NCBI RefSeq assembly: GCF_016806065.1
Contig: NZ_CP032405.1
Span: 3,810,001 to 3,874,000 of the forward strand
Direction of reading: 5' to 3'
DNA length: 64,000 bases
Source of the DNA: Rhizobium rosettiformans
GTDB taxonomy: Bacteria > Pseudomonadota > Alphaproteobacteria > Rhizobiales > Rhizobiaceae
Below, piece after piece: positions 9,841 to 18,332 of the stretch. Under the pieces are notes generated by a model, which saw nothing but the letters and a program-made list of their open reading frames with translations, was not told where the DNA came from and ran no database searches. Every line of letters starts with the position of its first letter. Position 1 is the stretch's first letter. The translations under genes were made by a program, and so were the position numbers.

Positions 9841-10614
9841 ATGCGTATTCCGACACGTTTTCTGGCCGCAGCATCGATCGCTGCGCTGTCGCTCTTTGCC
9901 GGCTCGACCATGGCTCAAGAGAAGCTGATCATCGGCACTGAAGGCGCTTACCCGCCCTTCAACAATCTGGAAGCCGATGGCACCCTCGTTGGCTTCGACA
10001 TCGACATCGCCAATGCGCTATGCGAAGAAATGAAGGTCTCCTGCGAATTCGTCACCCAGGATTGGGATGGCATCATTCCGGCCCTGCAAGCCAAGAAGTT
10101 CGACGCGATCATCGCGTCCATGTCGATCACCCCAGAGCGCCTGGAGAAGGTCGACTTCTCGAAGAAGTACTACAACACGCCGCCGGCCGTCGCCGTTCCG
10201 AAGGACTCCCCGATCACCGATCTGGCCGGCCTGAAGGGCAAGGCAATTGGCGCGCAGTCCTCCACGACCCATGCCAACTATGCCGAAAAGCACATGGCGG
10301 ACAGCGAGCTGAAGCTCTACCCTACTGCTGATGAATACAAGCTCGACCTTGAAGGCGGCCGCGTTGACGCCGTCGTCGATGACATCGTCGTGTTGTCGGA
10401 ATGGCTGAAGTCGGACGCCGGCACCTGCTGCAAGATCCTGACCCCGCTTGAGGTGGATGTCGAGATCAATGGTGAAGGTGCAGGCATTGCAGTGCGAAAG
10501 GGTGAAACCGAACTCGCAGACAAGCTCTCCGCTGCGATCGAGGCCATCCGCGCAAACGGCAAATATGCCGAAATCAACAAGAAGTATTTCGATTTCGACG
10601 TCTACGGCGAGTGA
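9841..10614 (+). CDS. Polar amino-acid ABC transporter substrate-binding protein
   Basis: Periplasmic receptor of an amino-acid importer, 257 residues, SBP_bac_3 family. A clear signal peptide ends SLFAGSTMAQ at about residue 22. The mature protein starts EKLIIGTEGAYPPFNNL, and the segments GFDIDIANALCEEM and FDAIIASMSITPER are signatures of the lysine/arginine/ornithine/histidine (ArgT/HisJ) branch. The start ATG 9841 is set by AGAGGA and the signal peptide; the frame is open from 9718. A hairpin after the stop probably sets a higher level for this gene than for the two permease genes that follow. Basic amino acids or opine-like compounds are the likely ligands, by family resemblance only. 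Confidence 0.92.
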   Translation: MRIPTRFLAAASIAALSLFAGSTMAQEKLIIGTEGAYPPFNNLEADGTLVGFDIDIANALCEEMKVSCEFVTQDWDGIIPALQAKKFDAIIASMSITPERLEKVDFSKKYYNTPPAVAVPKDSPITDLAGLKGKAIGAQSSTTHANYAEKHMADSELKLYPTADEYKLDLEGGRVDAVVDDIVVLSEWLKSDAGTCCKILTPLEVDVEINGEGAGIAVRKGETELADKLSAAIEAIRANGKYAEINKKYFDFDVYGE

Positions 10615-10640
10615 TCCCGGCATAAACCGATAAAACCAAG

Positions 10641-10669
10641 TGGCGGAAGTCGAACACTTCCGCCATTTT
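10641..10669 (+). terminator. Intercistronic hairpin between binding-protein and permease genes
   Basis: Stem TGGCGGAAGT / ACTTCCGCCA (10641-10650 and 10656-10665) with a five-base loop, followed by TTTTG. Its place between a binding-protein gene and its permease genes suits partial termination or mRNA stabilisation, which keeps binding protein in excess over permeases. Confidence 0.75.
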
Positions 10670-10726
10670 GCATTTGAACTGCAATGACATGAAAAAAGGC
10701 GGGAAAAACCGCCAAGGGGGAATGGC

Positions 10727-11530
10727 ATGGGCGGATTGTCTTCCGCGCTCGGCTCGATCTGGGACTGGATCAACTATACGTTCGATCCGCTCTGTGGTCC
10801 CGTCGGGCTCTTCCGGCTGTTGGCGACCGATACGCTTGTCGGCTGCGGCGACACCGGCTGGGGCGACGAGATCGCCTTCGGCGTCAAGGTGACGATCTCG
10901 CTGGCACTTGCGACCCTGCCCGTGGGCCTTGCCCTCGGCTTTCTGATTGCGCTGGCGCGCCAGTCGGGAGAATGGAGCCTGCGGGCAGCGACCGGCGTCT
11001 ACACGACCATCTTTCGCGGACTGCCCGAGCTGCTGACCCTCTTCATCGTCTATTTCGGCTTCCAGATTCTCGTTCAGTCCATCTTGTCCTCGCTCGGCAT
11101 CGACCAGCGCGTCGAGATCAACGCATTTGTTGCGGGCATGATCGCGCTCTCCGTCGTTTTCTCGTCCTATGCCTCGGAAGTTCTGCTCTCGGCGTTCCAG
11201 GCCATCCCGCGTGGTCAGTACGAGGCCGGCAGTGCGGTCGGTCTGAGCCGGCGCAAGACCATGTGGCTGATCATCGTGCCGCAACTGATCCGCATCGCGC
11301 TTCCGGGCCTCAGCAATCTCTGGCTTGTGCTCCTCAAGGATACGGCGCTCGTCTCGGTCATCGGCCTTGCCGACATCGTGCGGCAGACGGGTGTTGCGGC
11401 ACGCGTCACCAAGGAAGCCTTCATGTTCTACGGGATCGCCTGCCTTCTCTATCTCGTTCTTGCCACCGTCTCCTCGATCGGCCTCAACGCCATCGCACGC
11501 TGGGCGAACCGCGCGGAGGCAAGCCGATGA
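10727..11530 (+). CDS. Amino-acid ABC transporter permease, HisQ-like
   Basis: Inner-membrane permease of 267 residues with about five to six helices. The family's ATPase-contact (EAA) loop is in SAFQAIPRGQYEAGSAVGLS (EAGSAVGLS corresponds to EAAxxLG). It has strong membrane segments and the HisQ-type sequence YTTIFRGLPELLTLFIVYFG. AAGGGGG lies 6 bases before ATG 10727. The next permease overlaps by ATGA, so the two probably assemble as a heterodimer that takes substrate from the upstream binding protein. The operon has no ATPase gene; the importer must share one encoded elsewhere. Confidence 0.92.
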   Translation: MGGLSSALGSIWDWINYTFDPLCGPVGLFRLLATDTLVGCGDTGWGDEIAFGVKVTISLALATLPVGLALGFLIALARQSGEWSLRAATGVYTTIFRGLPELLTLFIVYFGFQILVQSILSSLGIDQRVEINAFVAGMIALSVVFSSYASEVLLSAFQAIPRGQYEAGSAVGLSRRKTMWLIIVPQLIRIALPGLSNLWLVLLKDTALVSVIGLADIVRQTGVAARVTKEAFMFYGIACLLYLVLATVSSIGLNAIARWANRAEASR

Positions 11531-12357
11531 GCCATGCGCTGGACATGATCCCCGCCCGCCCCGCGCCGCCGACAAAGGCAAGCCGCATCAACCTGGCCCG
11601 CGTCGCCGGCTATGCCATCCTCACTCTCTGGGCTGTTCTCGGGCTTGCCCTGGTCTGGTACCTCGCATCGAGCTGGGACCCGGCCAAGATCGAGCGCTAT
11701 GGCTGGCGGTACCTGGACGGTCTCGCCACGACCTTGATCCTGACCTTCGGGTCGATCACGCTCGGCGCCCTTCTCTCCGTCCCCGTCACATTCGCGCGCA
11801 TGTCACGCAACCCGATCCTCAACACGATCGCCTATGCCTATGTCTATGTCTTCCGCAGCACGCCGATGCTGCTGCAGATCTTCCTCATCTATTATGGCCT
11901 CGGCTCCTTCCGTGCGCAGATCGAGGCGATAGGCCTCTGGTGGTTCTTCCGCGAGGCCTGGTATTGCGCCCTGTTTGCCATGACGCTGAACACGGCCGCC
12001 TATCAGGCGGAGATCCTGCGCGGTGCGATCGAAAGCGTACCGCGTGGTCAGACGGAAGGTGCAAAATCCCTTGGCATACCAACCTCGATTACCTTCTGGA
12101 AGATCATCCTGCCGCAAGCCCTGATCGTCGCTCTTCGCCCCTATGGCAACGAGATCATCTTCATGATCAAGGGCTCGGCCGTCGTCGCAGTCGTCACCGT
12201 TCTCGATCTCATGGGCCAGACCCGCTACGCCTTCTCGCGCACCTTCGACTATCAGACCTACCTCTGGGCAGCGATCTTCTATCTCGCCATCGTCGAGGCG
12301 CTGCGTCATACATGGGGTGCGATCGAGGCACGCCTGACCCGTCACCTCAAACGATGA
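11527..12357 (+). CDS. Amino-acid ABC transporter permease, HisM-like
   Basis: Second permease of the same importer, 276 residues. A cytoplasmic N-terminus of about 25 residues precedes the first helix (AILTLWAVLGLALVWYLA). VYVFRSTPMLLQIFLIYYGL is the typical HisM-family segment, and the EAA loop is in ESVPRGQTEGAKSLGIP. It is translationally coupled to the upstream permease through an ATGA overlap. No ATPase follows; the next gene is usg, 172 bases on. The substrate is probably a polar or basic amino acid, inferred from the binding protein. Confidence 0.92.
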   Translation: MSHALDMIPARPAPPTKASRINLARVAGYAILTLWAVLGLALVWYLASSWDPAKIERYGWRYLDGLATTLILTFGSITLGALLSVPVTFARMSRNPILNTIAYAYVYVFRSTPMLLQIFLIYYGLGSFRAQIEAIGLWWFFREAWYCALFAMTLNTAAYQAEILRGAIESVPRGQTEGAKSLGIPTSITFWKIILPQALIVALRPYGNEIIFMIKGSAVVAVVTVLDLMGQTRYAFSRTFDYQTYLWAAIFYLAIVEALRHTWGAIEARLTRHLKR

Positions 12358-12529
12358 CTATCGGGTGGCGACCCGGCCTGGATCGCCCCTCAACTCCATT
12401 AGCACTTCCTTCACCAACAGATGTTTCCATCATGTCAGGGCCCGCGTCGGTCGCGGCCCCGGTCGGTCGCGGAAGCGATGACACCGCCCGCGTCGATCCG
12501 TCTTCCACGAGAACGGGGAACGCCGGCAC

Positions 12530-12796
12530 ATGAACAGCGAAATGGAACTGATGCTGAAGGGTTACGGGCTGACAACCGCCCAGATCCTTTACCGCCTGCC
12601 CGATCACCCTTCCCTGCTGCAGACCTATATCTGGCAGCACTACGATCTGGCTCCGGACTTTCCGGAGATGCGTGGCTTCCTGCGCTTCTGGCAGGACAAG
12701 ATCGAGGGGCCGCTGCACTCTGTGACCTATGTGCACAAGAAGATGATCGCGGCCAGCGAATGGCGCTCGTTAAAAGGCGAGTTCATCCTGCACTGA
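12530..12796 (+). CDS. usg: Usg-family protein
   Basis: Small cytosolic protein of 88 residues that I recognise as the Usg family of alphaproteobacteria, named for a gene next to trpF in Caulobacter; its biochemical role is unknown. Characteristic segments are LKGYGLTTAQILYRLPDHP, QTYIWQHYDLAPDFPEM and LHSVTYVHKK. ATG 12530 has GGGGAA about 10 bases upstream. The 172 bases before it show no promoter I would commit to. It is convergent with the DUF2270 gene, with only two bases between the stops. Confidence 0.88.
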   Translation: MNSEMELMLKGYGLTTAQILYRLPDHPSLLQTYIWQHYDLAPDFPEMRGFLRFWQDKIEGPLHSVTYVHKKMIAASEWRSLKGEFILH

Positions 12797-12798
12797 GC

Positions 12799-13536
12799 TC
12801 AGACATGCACCTCGCCATGGGCAATTTCCCCATCTTTCGGCTTCCGATAGAGGATGGCGAAGAGTAACGCAGCATAGAAGGCGCCGACCAGCGCCAGCAC
12901 GACGCCGCCATACAGCGGTCCTAGATGGGCGTTCTGAACGATTTGGTACAGACTGCTGACGAACTCGGCGGGGGCTTCGTTCTGTTGCAGCTTCGGGCTT
13001 GATATCTTGAGCGCCCAGGCAAGGAGCAGGATGAGATACATCCAAATGTAGTTACGGCGAATGCGACGAAAGAGCGCTTCGCGGTATGCCATCAGGAATA
13101 CGGGCCGTCGAAGGCTGGAAGCAATTGCTTCCGCCCAATCGGGCTTCAATTCGGCCTGCGGGCAGAGCGCCTGGGAGAAGTAGTGCCGCTCGAGCTGGCG
13201 CACCCTTGCCCGGTAGACGTCGAAGAAGCGATAGCGCCGCGCCTCGATCAGAAGAAAGACCGAGACGAGCAGCATGGCGAACAGCACGACACCATGGTGC
13301 GACGATGGCGTCGACAGTGACACGGAAAGTAGGCCGGCCACCACCGTCATCGACCAGTTCGTGGTCCGATCTATCCGGTCGCGCCAGCTCGTCATCCGAC
13401 CGATCTCACCGCGATAATAGTGGATGATCATATTGGCTTTTTCAGCCGAACTGGCTGGCAGCGCCGGCGCGAGGCGCGCGGGCGTTGCGCTCTCCAGCGG
13501 TAGTATACCGGCTTTGTCTTGTGCGGTTTGTTCCAT
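12799..13536 (-). CDS. DUF2270-family membrane protein
   Basis: Protein of about 245 residues with four hydrophobic segments in two pairs (WSMTVVAGLLSVSLS with VVLFAMLLVSVFLLIEA, then YIWMYLILLLAWALKIS with LYGGVVLALVGAFYAALLF). A conserved amphipathic stretch after the second helix, RRYRFFDVYRARVRQLERHY, and the N-terminal YYRGEIGRMTSWRDRIDRTTNW are signatures of DUF2270. Function is unknown. ATG 13536 has GGAG about 6 bases upstream; an in-frame ATG at 13548 lacks one. It is divergent from the TPR-methyltransferase gene. Confidence 0.85.
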   Translation of the reverse strand: MEQTAQDKAGILPLESATPARLAPALPASSAEKANMIIHYYRGEIGRMTSWRDRIDRTTNWSMTVVAGLLSVSLSTPSSHHGVVLFAMLLVSVFLLIEARRYRFFDVYRARVRQLERHYFSQALCPQAELKPDWAEAIASSLRRPVFLMAYREALFRRIRRNYIWMYLILLLAWALKISSPKLQQNEAPAEFVSSLYQIVQNAHLGPLYGGVVLALVGAFYAALLFAILYRKPKDGEIAHGEVHV

Positions 13537-13661
13537 GCTTGGCTCCATATCAAGAAAACACCAGGAACCGCCCGCGGTTCCCTTTTCATTGCCAAGCCCG
13601 GCCCGACCCGCTAGACGACCGGCAAAGGCCCGATGAGCGGCCAAGAAAACAGGAGCCTCAC

Positions 13662-14477
13662 ATGGCCAAGATCGACGAAGAAGCCCTGGCGGAAGCCTAT
13701 AACCGCGCACTCGCCCTCGAAAAGTCCGGCGATGTAGATGCAGCCGTGAAGGCCTATGAGGAAGTGCTGGCGATCGACCCCGACGACCACGGCGGCGCAT
13801 CGGTGCGGATTGCCGCACTTGGCCGTGGCGAGGCCCCGCCGAAAGCGCCCGACGCCTATGTCGAGACGCTCTTCGATCAGCACGCTGATGCCTTCGAGGA
13901 CATTCTCGTCGAACAACTCGGCTACACCGTGCCGATGATGGTCCGCCAGCGTCTGCAAACGCTCGGTCTCGGCCCGTTCAAGCGTCTGCTCGACCTAGGC
14001 TGCGGCACCGGCCTCACCGGCGGCGCGCTGCGCGACGTCGTGGACGATATGACGGGCATCGACATTTCCGAAAAGATGGTCGAGATCGCCCATGAGAAGG
14101 ACCTCTACGAGACGCTCTATGTGGCGGAACTCGAGGACTTCCTCGAAGACAATGACGACGAACCCTTCGATCTCGTCACGGCAACCGACGTGCTGCCCTA
14201 TCTCGGCGCGCTGGAACCGCTCTTCTTTGGTGCTGCCGAGAACATGACCGACGGCGGCATCTTTGTCTTCTCTTCCGAAACCCGGCCGGAAGACGTCATG
14301 GCCGGCCGTCCCTTCATGGTTGGGCCGCACCAGCGCTTCGTGCATGCGGAGACCTATGTGCGTGAACGGCTGGCCGCGACAGGCTTCGAAGTGGTCGAAA
14401 TCACCGACATCAACGTGCGCATGCAGGACGGTGAGCCCTCTCCTGGTCATCTCGTGGTGGCGAAAAAGACGAAATAG
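13662..14477 (+). CDS. TPR-containing SAM-dependent methyltransferase
   Basis: Cytosolic protein of 271 residues. Residues about 5-45 form a tetratricopeptide-like pair of helices (EALAEAYNRALALEKSGDVDAAVKAYEEVL). The SAM-binding motif I is LLDLGCGTGLTGGAL, followed by the acidic motif MTGIDISEKMVE and motif IV-like FDLVTATDVLPYLG. This matches a family of class I methyltransferases with N-terminal TPRs found in rhizobia; the substrate is unknown. AGGAG precedes ATG 13662. No partner is evident next to it. Confidence 0.85.
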   Translation: MAKIDEEALAEAYNRALALEKSGDVDAAVKAYEEVLAIDPDDHGGASVRIAALGRGEAPPKAPDAYVETLFDQHADAFEDILVEQLGYTVPMMVRQRLQTLGLGPFKRLLDLGCGTGLTGGALRDVVDDMTGIDISEKMVEIAHEKDLYETLYVAELEDFLEDNDDEPFDLVTATDVLPYLGALEPLFFGAAENMTDGGIFVFSSETRPEDVMAGRPFMVGPHQRFVHAETYVRERLAATGFEVVEITDINVRMQDGEPSPGHLVVAKKTK

Positions 14478-14485
14478 ACAATCCT

Positions 14486-14533
14486 TGATTGAATCTTCAA
14501 TCATAGATCGCGCCTAATTGGTAGTCAGCTACC
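14486..14533. repeat. Two small inverted repeats upstream of the 521-residue membrane protein
   Basis: TGATTGAA / TTCAATCA (14486-14493 and 14496-14503, two-base spacer) and GGTAG / CTACC (14520-14524 and 14529-14533). Neither is followed by a T run, so they look more like regulator sites or leader structure than terminators. They fill most of the gap between the methyltransferase stop and the next gene. Confidence 0.5.
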
Positions 14534-14572
14534 ATCAAGAGTTTAGGCTTCCCTCAGAAAAAGGGGGAAGCC

Positions 14573-16138
14573 ATGCAAACAGAACTTGCCGCTCAAGCGA
14601 TCACCGATCCCTCATTGACATGGACGGTGGTCGTCGCCTTCGCCATATCCCTGATTACCGTCTTCGCCTTGATCTTCGGCCGATACGAGATCAGGCTCCG
14701 ACGGCTCCGTCTCATTCGCGATTACGTGAAAACCTTCCCTGTCATCGACCTGGGAGAGGAAGGCACCAGCCCGTCTTTCGAATTCGTTCGCAGCAAATAC
14801 GCCGCCGATGTTAGCAGCGATGACGAACGGGAAGTGAGAGCTTCGAGCGGCAACCTCCGATCGGCGGAGGACATCATCAGCGAGATTAATGATACGATCT
14901 CTAGGACCCGCGTCTTTCTGAACCGGGGCGACCTGCGGCTGTTGACCGCTGCAATTCCCTATCTTCTCGTCGTCACGACCGGCTTCATCCTCGCCTTCTC
15001 GGGTTTCGGTTGTTTCGAGACGGCGGCGACCTGTCTTGATGGAACGACCTTCAACCTGCTGACGGTAGGCGGCATGAAGTTCTCGGATCAAACCGCCGCA
15101 GTTGACGTCAGACAACTCGCCGAAAACGTCCTGACGGTCGCGGCCATCACATTCATTGGCGCCTACCTCTCGTCCTTGCGCTATCTCGTCCAGGCGCTCG
15201 CCGTCTTCGACCTGAACGGCTATACGATGATAAGGCAGGCGGCAATGATCGTGATTTCGGTGCTGGCCTCGGCCACGCTCTACCGCGCCATTCCCGACTT
15301 GAGCGCTCTTCAGGCGGCCGTGAGCATCGACCGGACCACACCGATCGGGGACCTGCCAGCGCTCTGGATCCTTCTCGGCCTCGCCTTTGGTCTGCTGCCG
15401 GGCAGTGTCCTGCAGTTCATCCTGGTCAAGATCGGCACCCAGATCAACTGGATCAAGCAGTCGGACAATCGGTTCATCGACATGACCCGGGTCGTCCCTC
15501 TGGATGCCATCGATGGTATAGACTTCTTCACCCGCTTCCGCCTTGAAGAATGCGGCATCTCAGACGTTCAGTCGCTCGCCACCTATAATCCGATCATGCT
15601 GCATATCGAGACGCCATACGGGATCTATCAGACCGTCGACTGGATCGCCCAGGCACAGCTCTGCTGCGTCGTCGGCCTCGACCGCTTCCTTTTGCTGCGA
15701 CAATTCAACGTGCGCACGATCTTCGACCTCGAACGTGCCTTGAAGCAAAATCGCAGGGACGACAGTGAGGCTGACAAACAAGCGATCGATGCCTTCGATC
15801 GAATCTACGCATCCGTCCTGTTTGCACCGACCGGCCCGATGAAACTCATCCTCGAGAAGAGTACGGCGAAATTTCTCATCCCCGGCGCAGATGGGCAGAT
15901 CATGGAAGTCGACGCGAAGGACTTCAGCATTTGGGCGCTCACCACCATCAGCGAGACCAAGGCGATGTCCTCCCGGGCTGTCGAGCATCTGATGGACTGG
16001 ATCGGCGATGACCTCCACGTTCGCCGCCTCCGACGCCTGTGGAACGAGATTTCGGGCCGCCTTGGACAGTTGAGCCTCGAATTGACGCCGGACCACAAGA
16101 TTGGCGCCAAATCCGATACGCCGGACCCGCCGGATTGA
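14573..16138 (+). CDS. Uncharacterised multi-pass membrane protein
   Basis: I do not recognise this 521-residue protein. It has an N-terminal membrane helix (about 17-37), a basic then polar linker of about 90 residues, four to five further helices between about 125 and 290 (one pair flanks an exposed stretch with two Cys, CFETAATC), and a cytoplasmic C-terminal part of about 230 residues. That part contains FFTRFRLEECGISDVQSLATYNPIMLHIETPYGIYQ, a helical segment resembling helix-hairpin-helix-type domains, and ends with a Pro/Asp-rich tail. A GGGG-containing ribosome site (AAGGGGGAAGCC) precedes ATG 14573. It stands alone, flanked by inverted repeats upstream and an unrelated dehydrogenase downstream. 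Function unknown. Confidence 0.85.
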   Translation: MQTELAAQAITDPSLTWTVVVAFAISLITVFALIFGRYEIRLRRLRLIRDYVKTFPVIDLGEEGTSPSFEFVRSKYAADVSSDDEREVRASSGNLRSAEDIISEINDTISRTRVFLNRGDLRLLTAAIPYLLVVTTGFILAFSGFGCFETAATCLDGTTFNLLTVGGMKFSDQTAAVDVRQLAENVLTVAAITFIGAYLSSLRYLVQALAVFDLNGYTMIRQAAMIVISVLASATLYRAIPDLSALQAAVSIDRTTPIGDLPALWILLGLAFGLLPGSVLQFILVKIGTQINWIKQSDNRFIDMTRVVPLDAIDGIDFFTRFRLEECGISDVQSLATYNPIMLHIETPYGIYQTVDWIAQAQLCCVVGLDRFLLLRQFNVRTIFDLERALKQNRRDDSEADKQAIDAFDRIYASVLFAPTGPMKLILEKSTAKFLIPGADGQIMEVDAKDFSIWALTTISETKAMSSRAVEHLMDWIGDDLHVRRLRRLWNEISGRLGQLSLELTPDHKIGAKSDTPDPPD

Positions 16139-16210
16139 GGGAGCCCGGCCCTTTCACCCTGCCTTGCCATCGATTATGCATGTCTCATACCGCAAGGCAG
16201 GAGAGACGAA

Positions 16211-17083
16211 ATGGCAAAGGTCGCATTCATCGGTTTGGGCGTGATGGGTTTTCCCATGGCAGGTCACCTGAAGGTCAAGGGTGGCCACGAGGTGAAGGTC
16301 TATAACCGCACGACAGCCAAGGCAGAGGCCTGGGTGGCGAAGTTCGGCGGTAGTCATGGTCTCACTCCTGCGGAGGCGGCCGAGGGCGCAGACTTCGTCT
16401 TCACCTGCGTCGGCAATGACGACGACCTGCGTTCTGTCACCACAGGCGAAAACGGCGTGATTGCCGCGATGAAGCCGGGTGCGATCCTGATCGACAACAC
16501 CACGGCGTCCGCCGAGGTCGCACGTGAACTCGCCGAAGCGACAGCTGCCAAAGGCTGCGGCTTTATCGATGCCCCGGTTTCTGGCGGCCAGGCAGGTGCG
16601 GAAAACGGCGTGCTCACCGTGATGTGCGGCGGCGAACCGGACACTTTCGACCGCGCAAAACCCGTGATTGACACCTTTGCCCGCATGGTCGGCCTGATGG
16701 GCCCGGCCGGCGCCGGCCAGCTGACCAAGATGGTCAACCAGATCTGCATTGCGGGCCTCGTCCAGGGTCTGGCCGAAGGCGTGCATTTCGGCAAGAAGGC
16801 CGGCCTCGACATCGAGAAGGTGATCGAGGTCATCTCCAAGGGAGCGGCTGGCTCCTGGCAGATGGAGAACCGTCACAAGACCATGAACCAGGGCAAATAC
16901 GACTTCGGCTTTGCCGTCGACTGGATGCGCAAGGATCTGGACATCGTCCTCTCGGAAGCGCGCCGCAACGGCGCGAACCTGCCGGTCACGGCGCTCGTTG
17001 ATCAGTTCTACGGCGAGGTGCAGAAACTCGGCGGCAACCGCTGGGACACCTCGTCCCTGCTGGCGCGGCTGGAAAAAAAATGA
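16211..17083 (+). CDS. NAD(P)-dependent 3-hydroxyisobutyrate dehydrogenase-family oxidoreductase
   Basis: Beta-hydroxyacid dehydrogenase of 290 residues. The N-terminal Rossmann motif is FIGLGVMGFPMAGHL, the substrate-binding motif is FIDAPVSGGQAGAENG, and the catalytic lysine is K173 in GAGQLTKMVNQ. The family oxidises 3-hydroxyisobutyrate (valine breakdown), tartronate semialdehyde or related acids, and the exact substrate is not readable from the sequence. AGGAGA precedes the start. Its stop overlaps the next gene's ATG (ATGA), so it is coupled to the AlkD-like gene although their functions look unrelated. Confidence 0.9.
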   Translation: MAKVAFIGLGVMGFPMAGHLKVKGGHEVKVYNRTTAKAEAWVAKFGGSHGLTPAEAAEGADFVFTCVGNDDDLRSVTTGENGVIAAMKPGAILIDNTTASAEVARELAEATAAKGCGFIDAPVSGGQAGAENGVLTVMCGGEPDTFDRAKPVIDTFARMVGLMGPAGAGQLTKMVNQICIAGLVQGLAEGVHFGKKAGLDIEKVIEVISKGAAGSWQMENRHKTMNQGKYDFGFAVDWMRKDLDIVLSEARRNGANLPVTALVDQFYGEVQKLGGNRWDTSSLLARLEKK

Positions 17084-17766
17084 TCGGCCCCTCCTCCACC
17101 GCAGCCGAGATCATCGCATCTCTGCGCTTAATGCGGTCGGAGGAGAACATTGCCGGCATGGCTCGCTACGGGATTGTCACCGACAATGCCCTTGGCATCG
17201 GCAATCCCGCCCTGCGGCAGATCGCCAAGGTGATCGGCCCGAACCATTCGCGTGCCGAAGAGCTCTGGGCATCCGGCATACGCGAAGCGCGCCTGTTGGC
17301 GATCTGGACTTTCGTCCCGGCGCTCCTGTCACCGGATGACATCCGGCGGCTCGTTGCCGATTTCAACTCTTGGGAAATCGTCGATGCGGCGGCCGATCTG
17401 CTCACCGAGACGCCCTACTGGCGCGCACTGGTGGACGACTTCGCGGCAGATGACCGGGAGTTCGTCCGCCGAGCCGCCTTTGCCATGATCGCAGGCGCGA
17501 CCGTTCACAACAAGAGTGAGCCGGACGCGACTTTCCTCGAATGGTTGCCGCTGATTGAGCGACACGCGACCGATCCCCGCAACTTCGTCAAGAAGGCCGT
17601 GAACTGGGCTCTGCGCAACACGGGCAAGCGCAGCCGCACATGCCACGCAGCTGCTATTCTTCTGGCGGAAAGACTGGCGGGAGAGAGCGATGCAACAGCC
17701 CGTTGGATCGGCAAGGATGCCTTGCGTGAACTGCGCGACCCCAGACGGATCGCGAAGCTCAAATGA
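17080..17766 (+). CDS. AlkD-like HEAT-repeat DNA alkylation repair protein
   Basis: All-helical 228-residue protein of the AlkD family, HEAT-repeat DNA glycosylases that remove positively charged alkylated bases. Supporting segments are GNPALRQIAKVIGPNHSRAEELWASGIREARLLA, DFNSWEIVDAAADLL and RNFVKKAVNWALRNTGKRS, the last being the strongly conserved C-terminal signature. The W and D of NSWEIVD sit where AlkD has its catalytic/DNA-contact residues. The start overlaps the upstream dehydrogenase stop. It is convergent with an Lrp-family gene 12 bases away, with no clear terminator. Confidence 0.85.
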   Translation: MIGPSSTAAEIIASLRLMRSEENIAGMARYGIVTDNALGIGNPALRQIAKVIGPNHSRAEELWASGIREARLLAIWTFVPALLSPDDIRRLVADFNSWEIVDAAADLLTETPYWRALVDDFAADDREFVRRAAFAMIAGATVHNKSEPDATFLEWLPLIERHATDPRNFVKKAVNWALRNTGKRSRTCHAAAILLAERLAGESDATARWIGKDALRELRDPRRIAKLK

Positions 17767-17778
17767 TACCGGCGCGGT

Positions 17779-18267
17779 TTATTCTTCGCCGGCCTTGTGA
17801 TTGTCGATCATCATGTAGTCGAGCGGGAGCTCGGTCGTATACTTGATCTGTTCCATGGCAAAGGCAGAGGACACGTCGCGGATCTCGATCTTGGCGATCA
17901 TCCGCTTGTAGAAGGCATCATAGGCCGCAATGTCCGGCACGACGACACGCAGCAGGTAGTCCACATCACCGCTCATGCGGTAGAACTCGACCACCTCCGG
18001 AAACTCGGACACGACCTCGGAGAAGCGCTTCAGCCATTCAATCGAGTGGCTGGATGTGCGGATCGAGACGAAGACCGTCACCTTGGTGTTGACCTTGGCA
18101 GGATCGAGCAATGCGACGCGCCGACGGATCACACCGTCCTCTTCCATCTTCTGGATGCGCCGCCAGCAAGGCGTAGTGGACAGCCCGACCTTCTTGGCGA
18201 GATCGGCAACGGCAAGCGTGGAATCTTCCTGGAGAATGCGGAGAATTTTGCGATCGAGGCGGTCCAT
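17779..18267 (-). CDS. Lrp/AsnC-family transcriptional regulator
   Basis: Regulator of about 162 residues. The N-terminal HTH includes LDRKILRILQEDSTLAVADLAKKVGLSTTPCWRRIQKMEEDGVI, and the C-terminal ligand-binding RAM/AsnC domain contains EVVEFYRMSGDVDYLLRVVV. Proteins of this type form octamers and respond to amino acids. The start MDRLDRKI at 18267 matches the family; the frame is open to 18312. The preceding bases are A/T-rich (about 18270-18320) and probably hold its promoter. Upstream on the same strand are a UDG and a nuclease gene, and no obvious target lies divergent from it, so the regulon is unknown. Confidence 0.92.
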   Translation of the reverse strand: MDRLDRKILRILQEDSTLAVADLAKKVGLSTTPCWRRIQKMEEDGVIRRRVALLDPAKVNTKVTVFVSIRTSSHSIEWLKRFSEVVSEFPEVVEFYRMSGDVDYLLRVVVPDIAAYDAFYKRMIAKIEIRDVSSAFAMEQIKYTTELPLDYMMIDNHKAGEE

Positions 18268-18332
18268 GAAAAACCCTATAAAACTGATTTTTCTTGATAT
18301 AGCCGATTTCATAAAAATTATGGAAAATCATT

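Noticed and set aside
12360..12529. Regulatory element before usg (GGTCGCGG repeated)
   Set aside because: Two short GC-rich direct repeats are expected by chance at this base composition; no promoter pair supports them.
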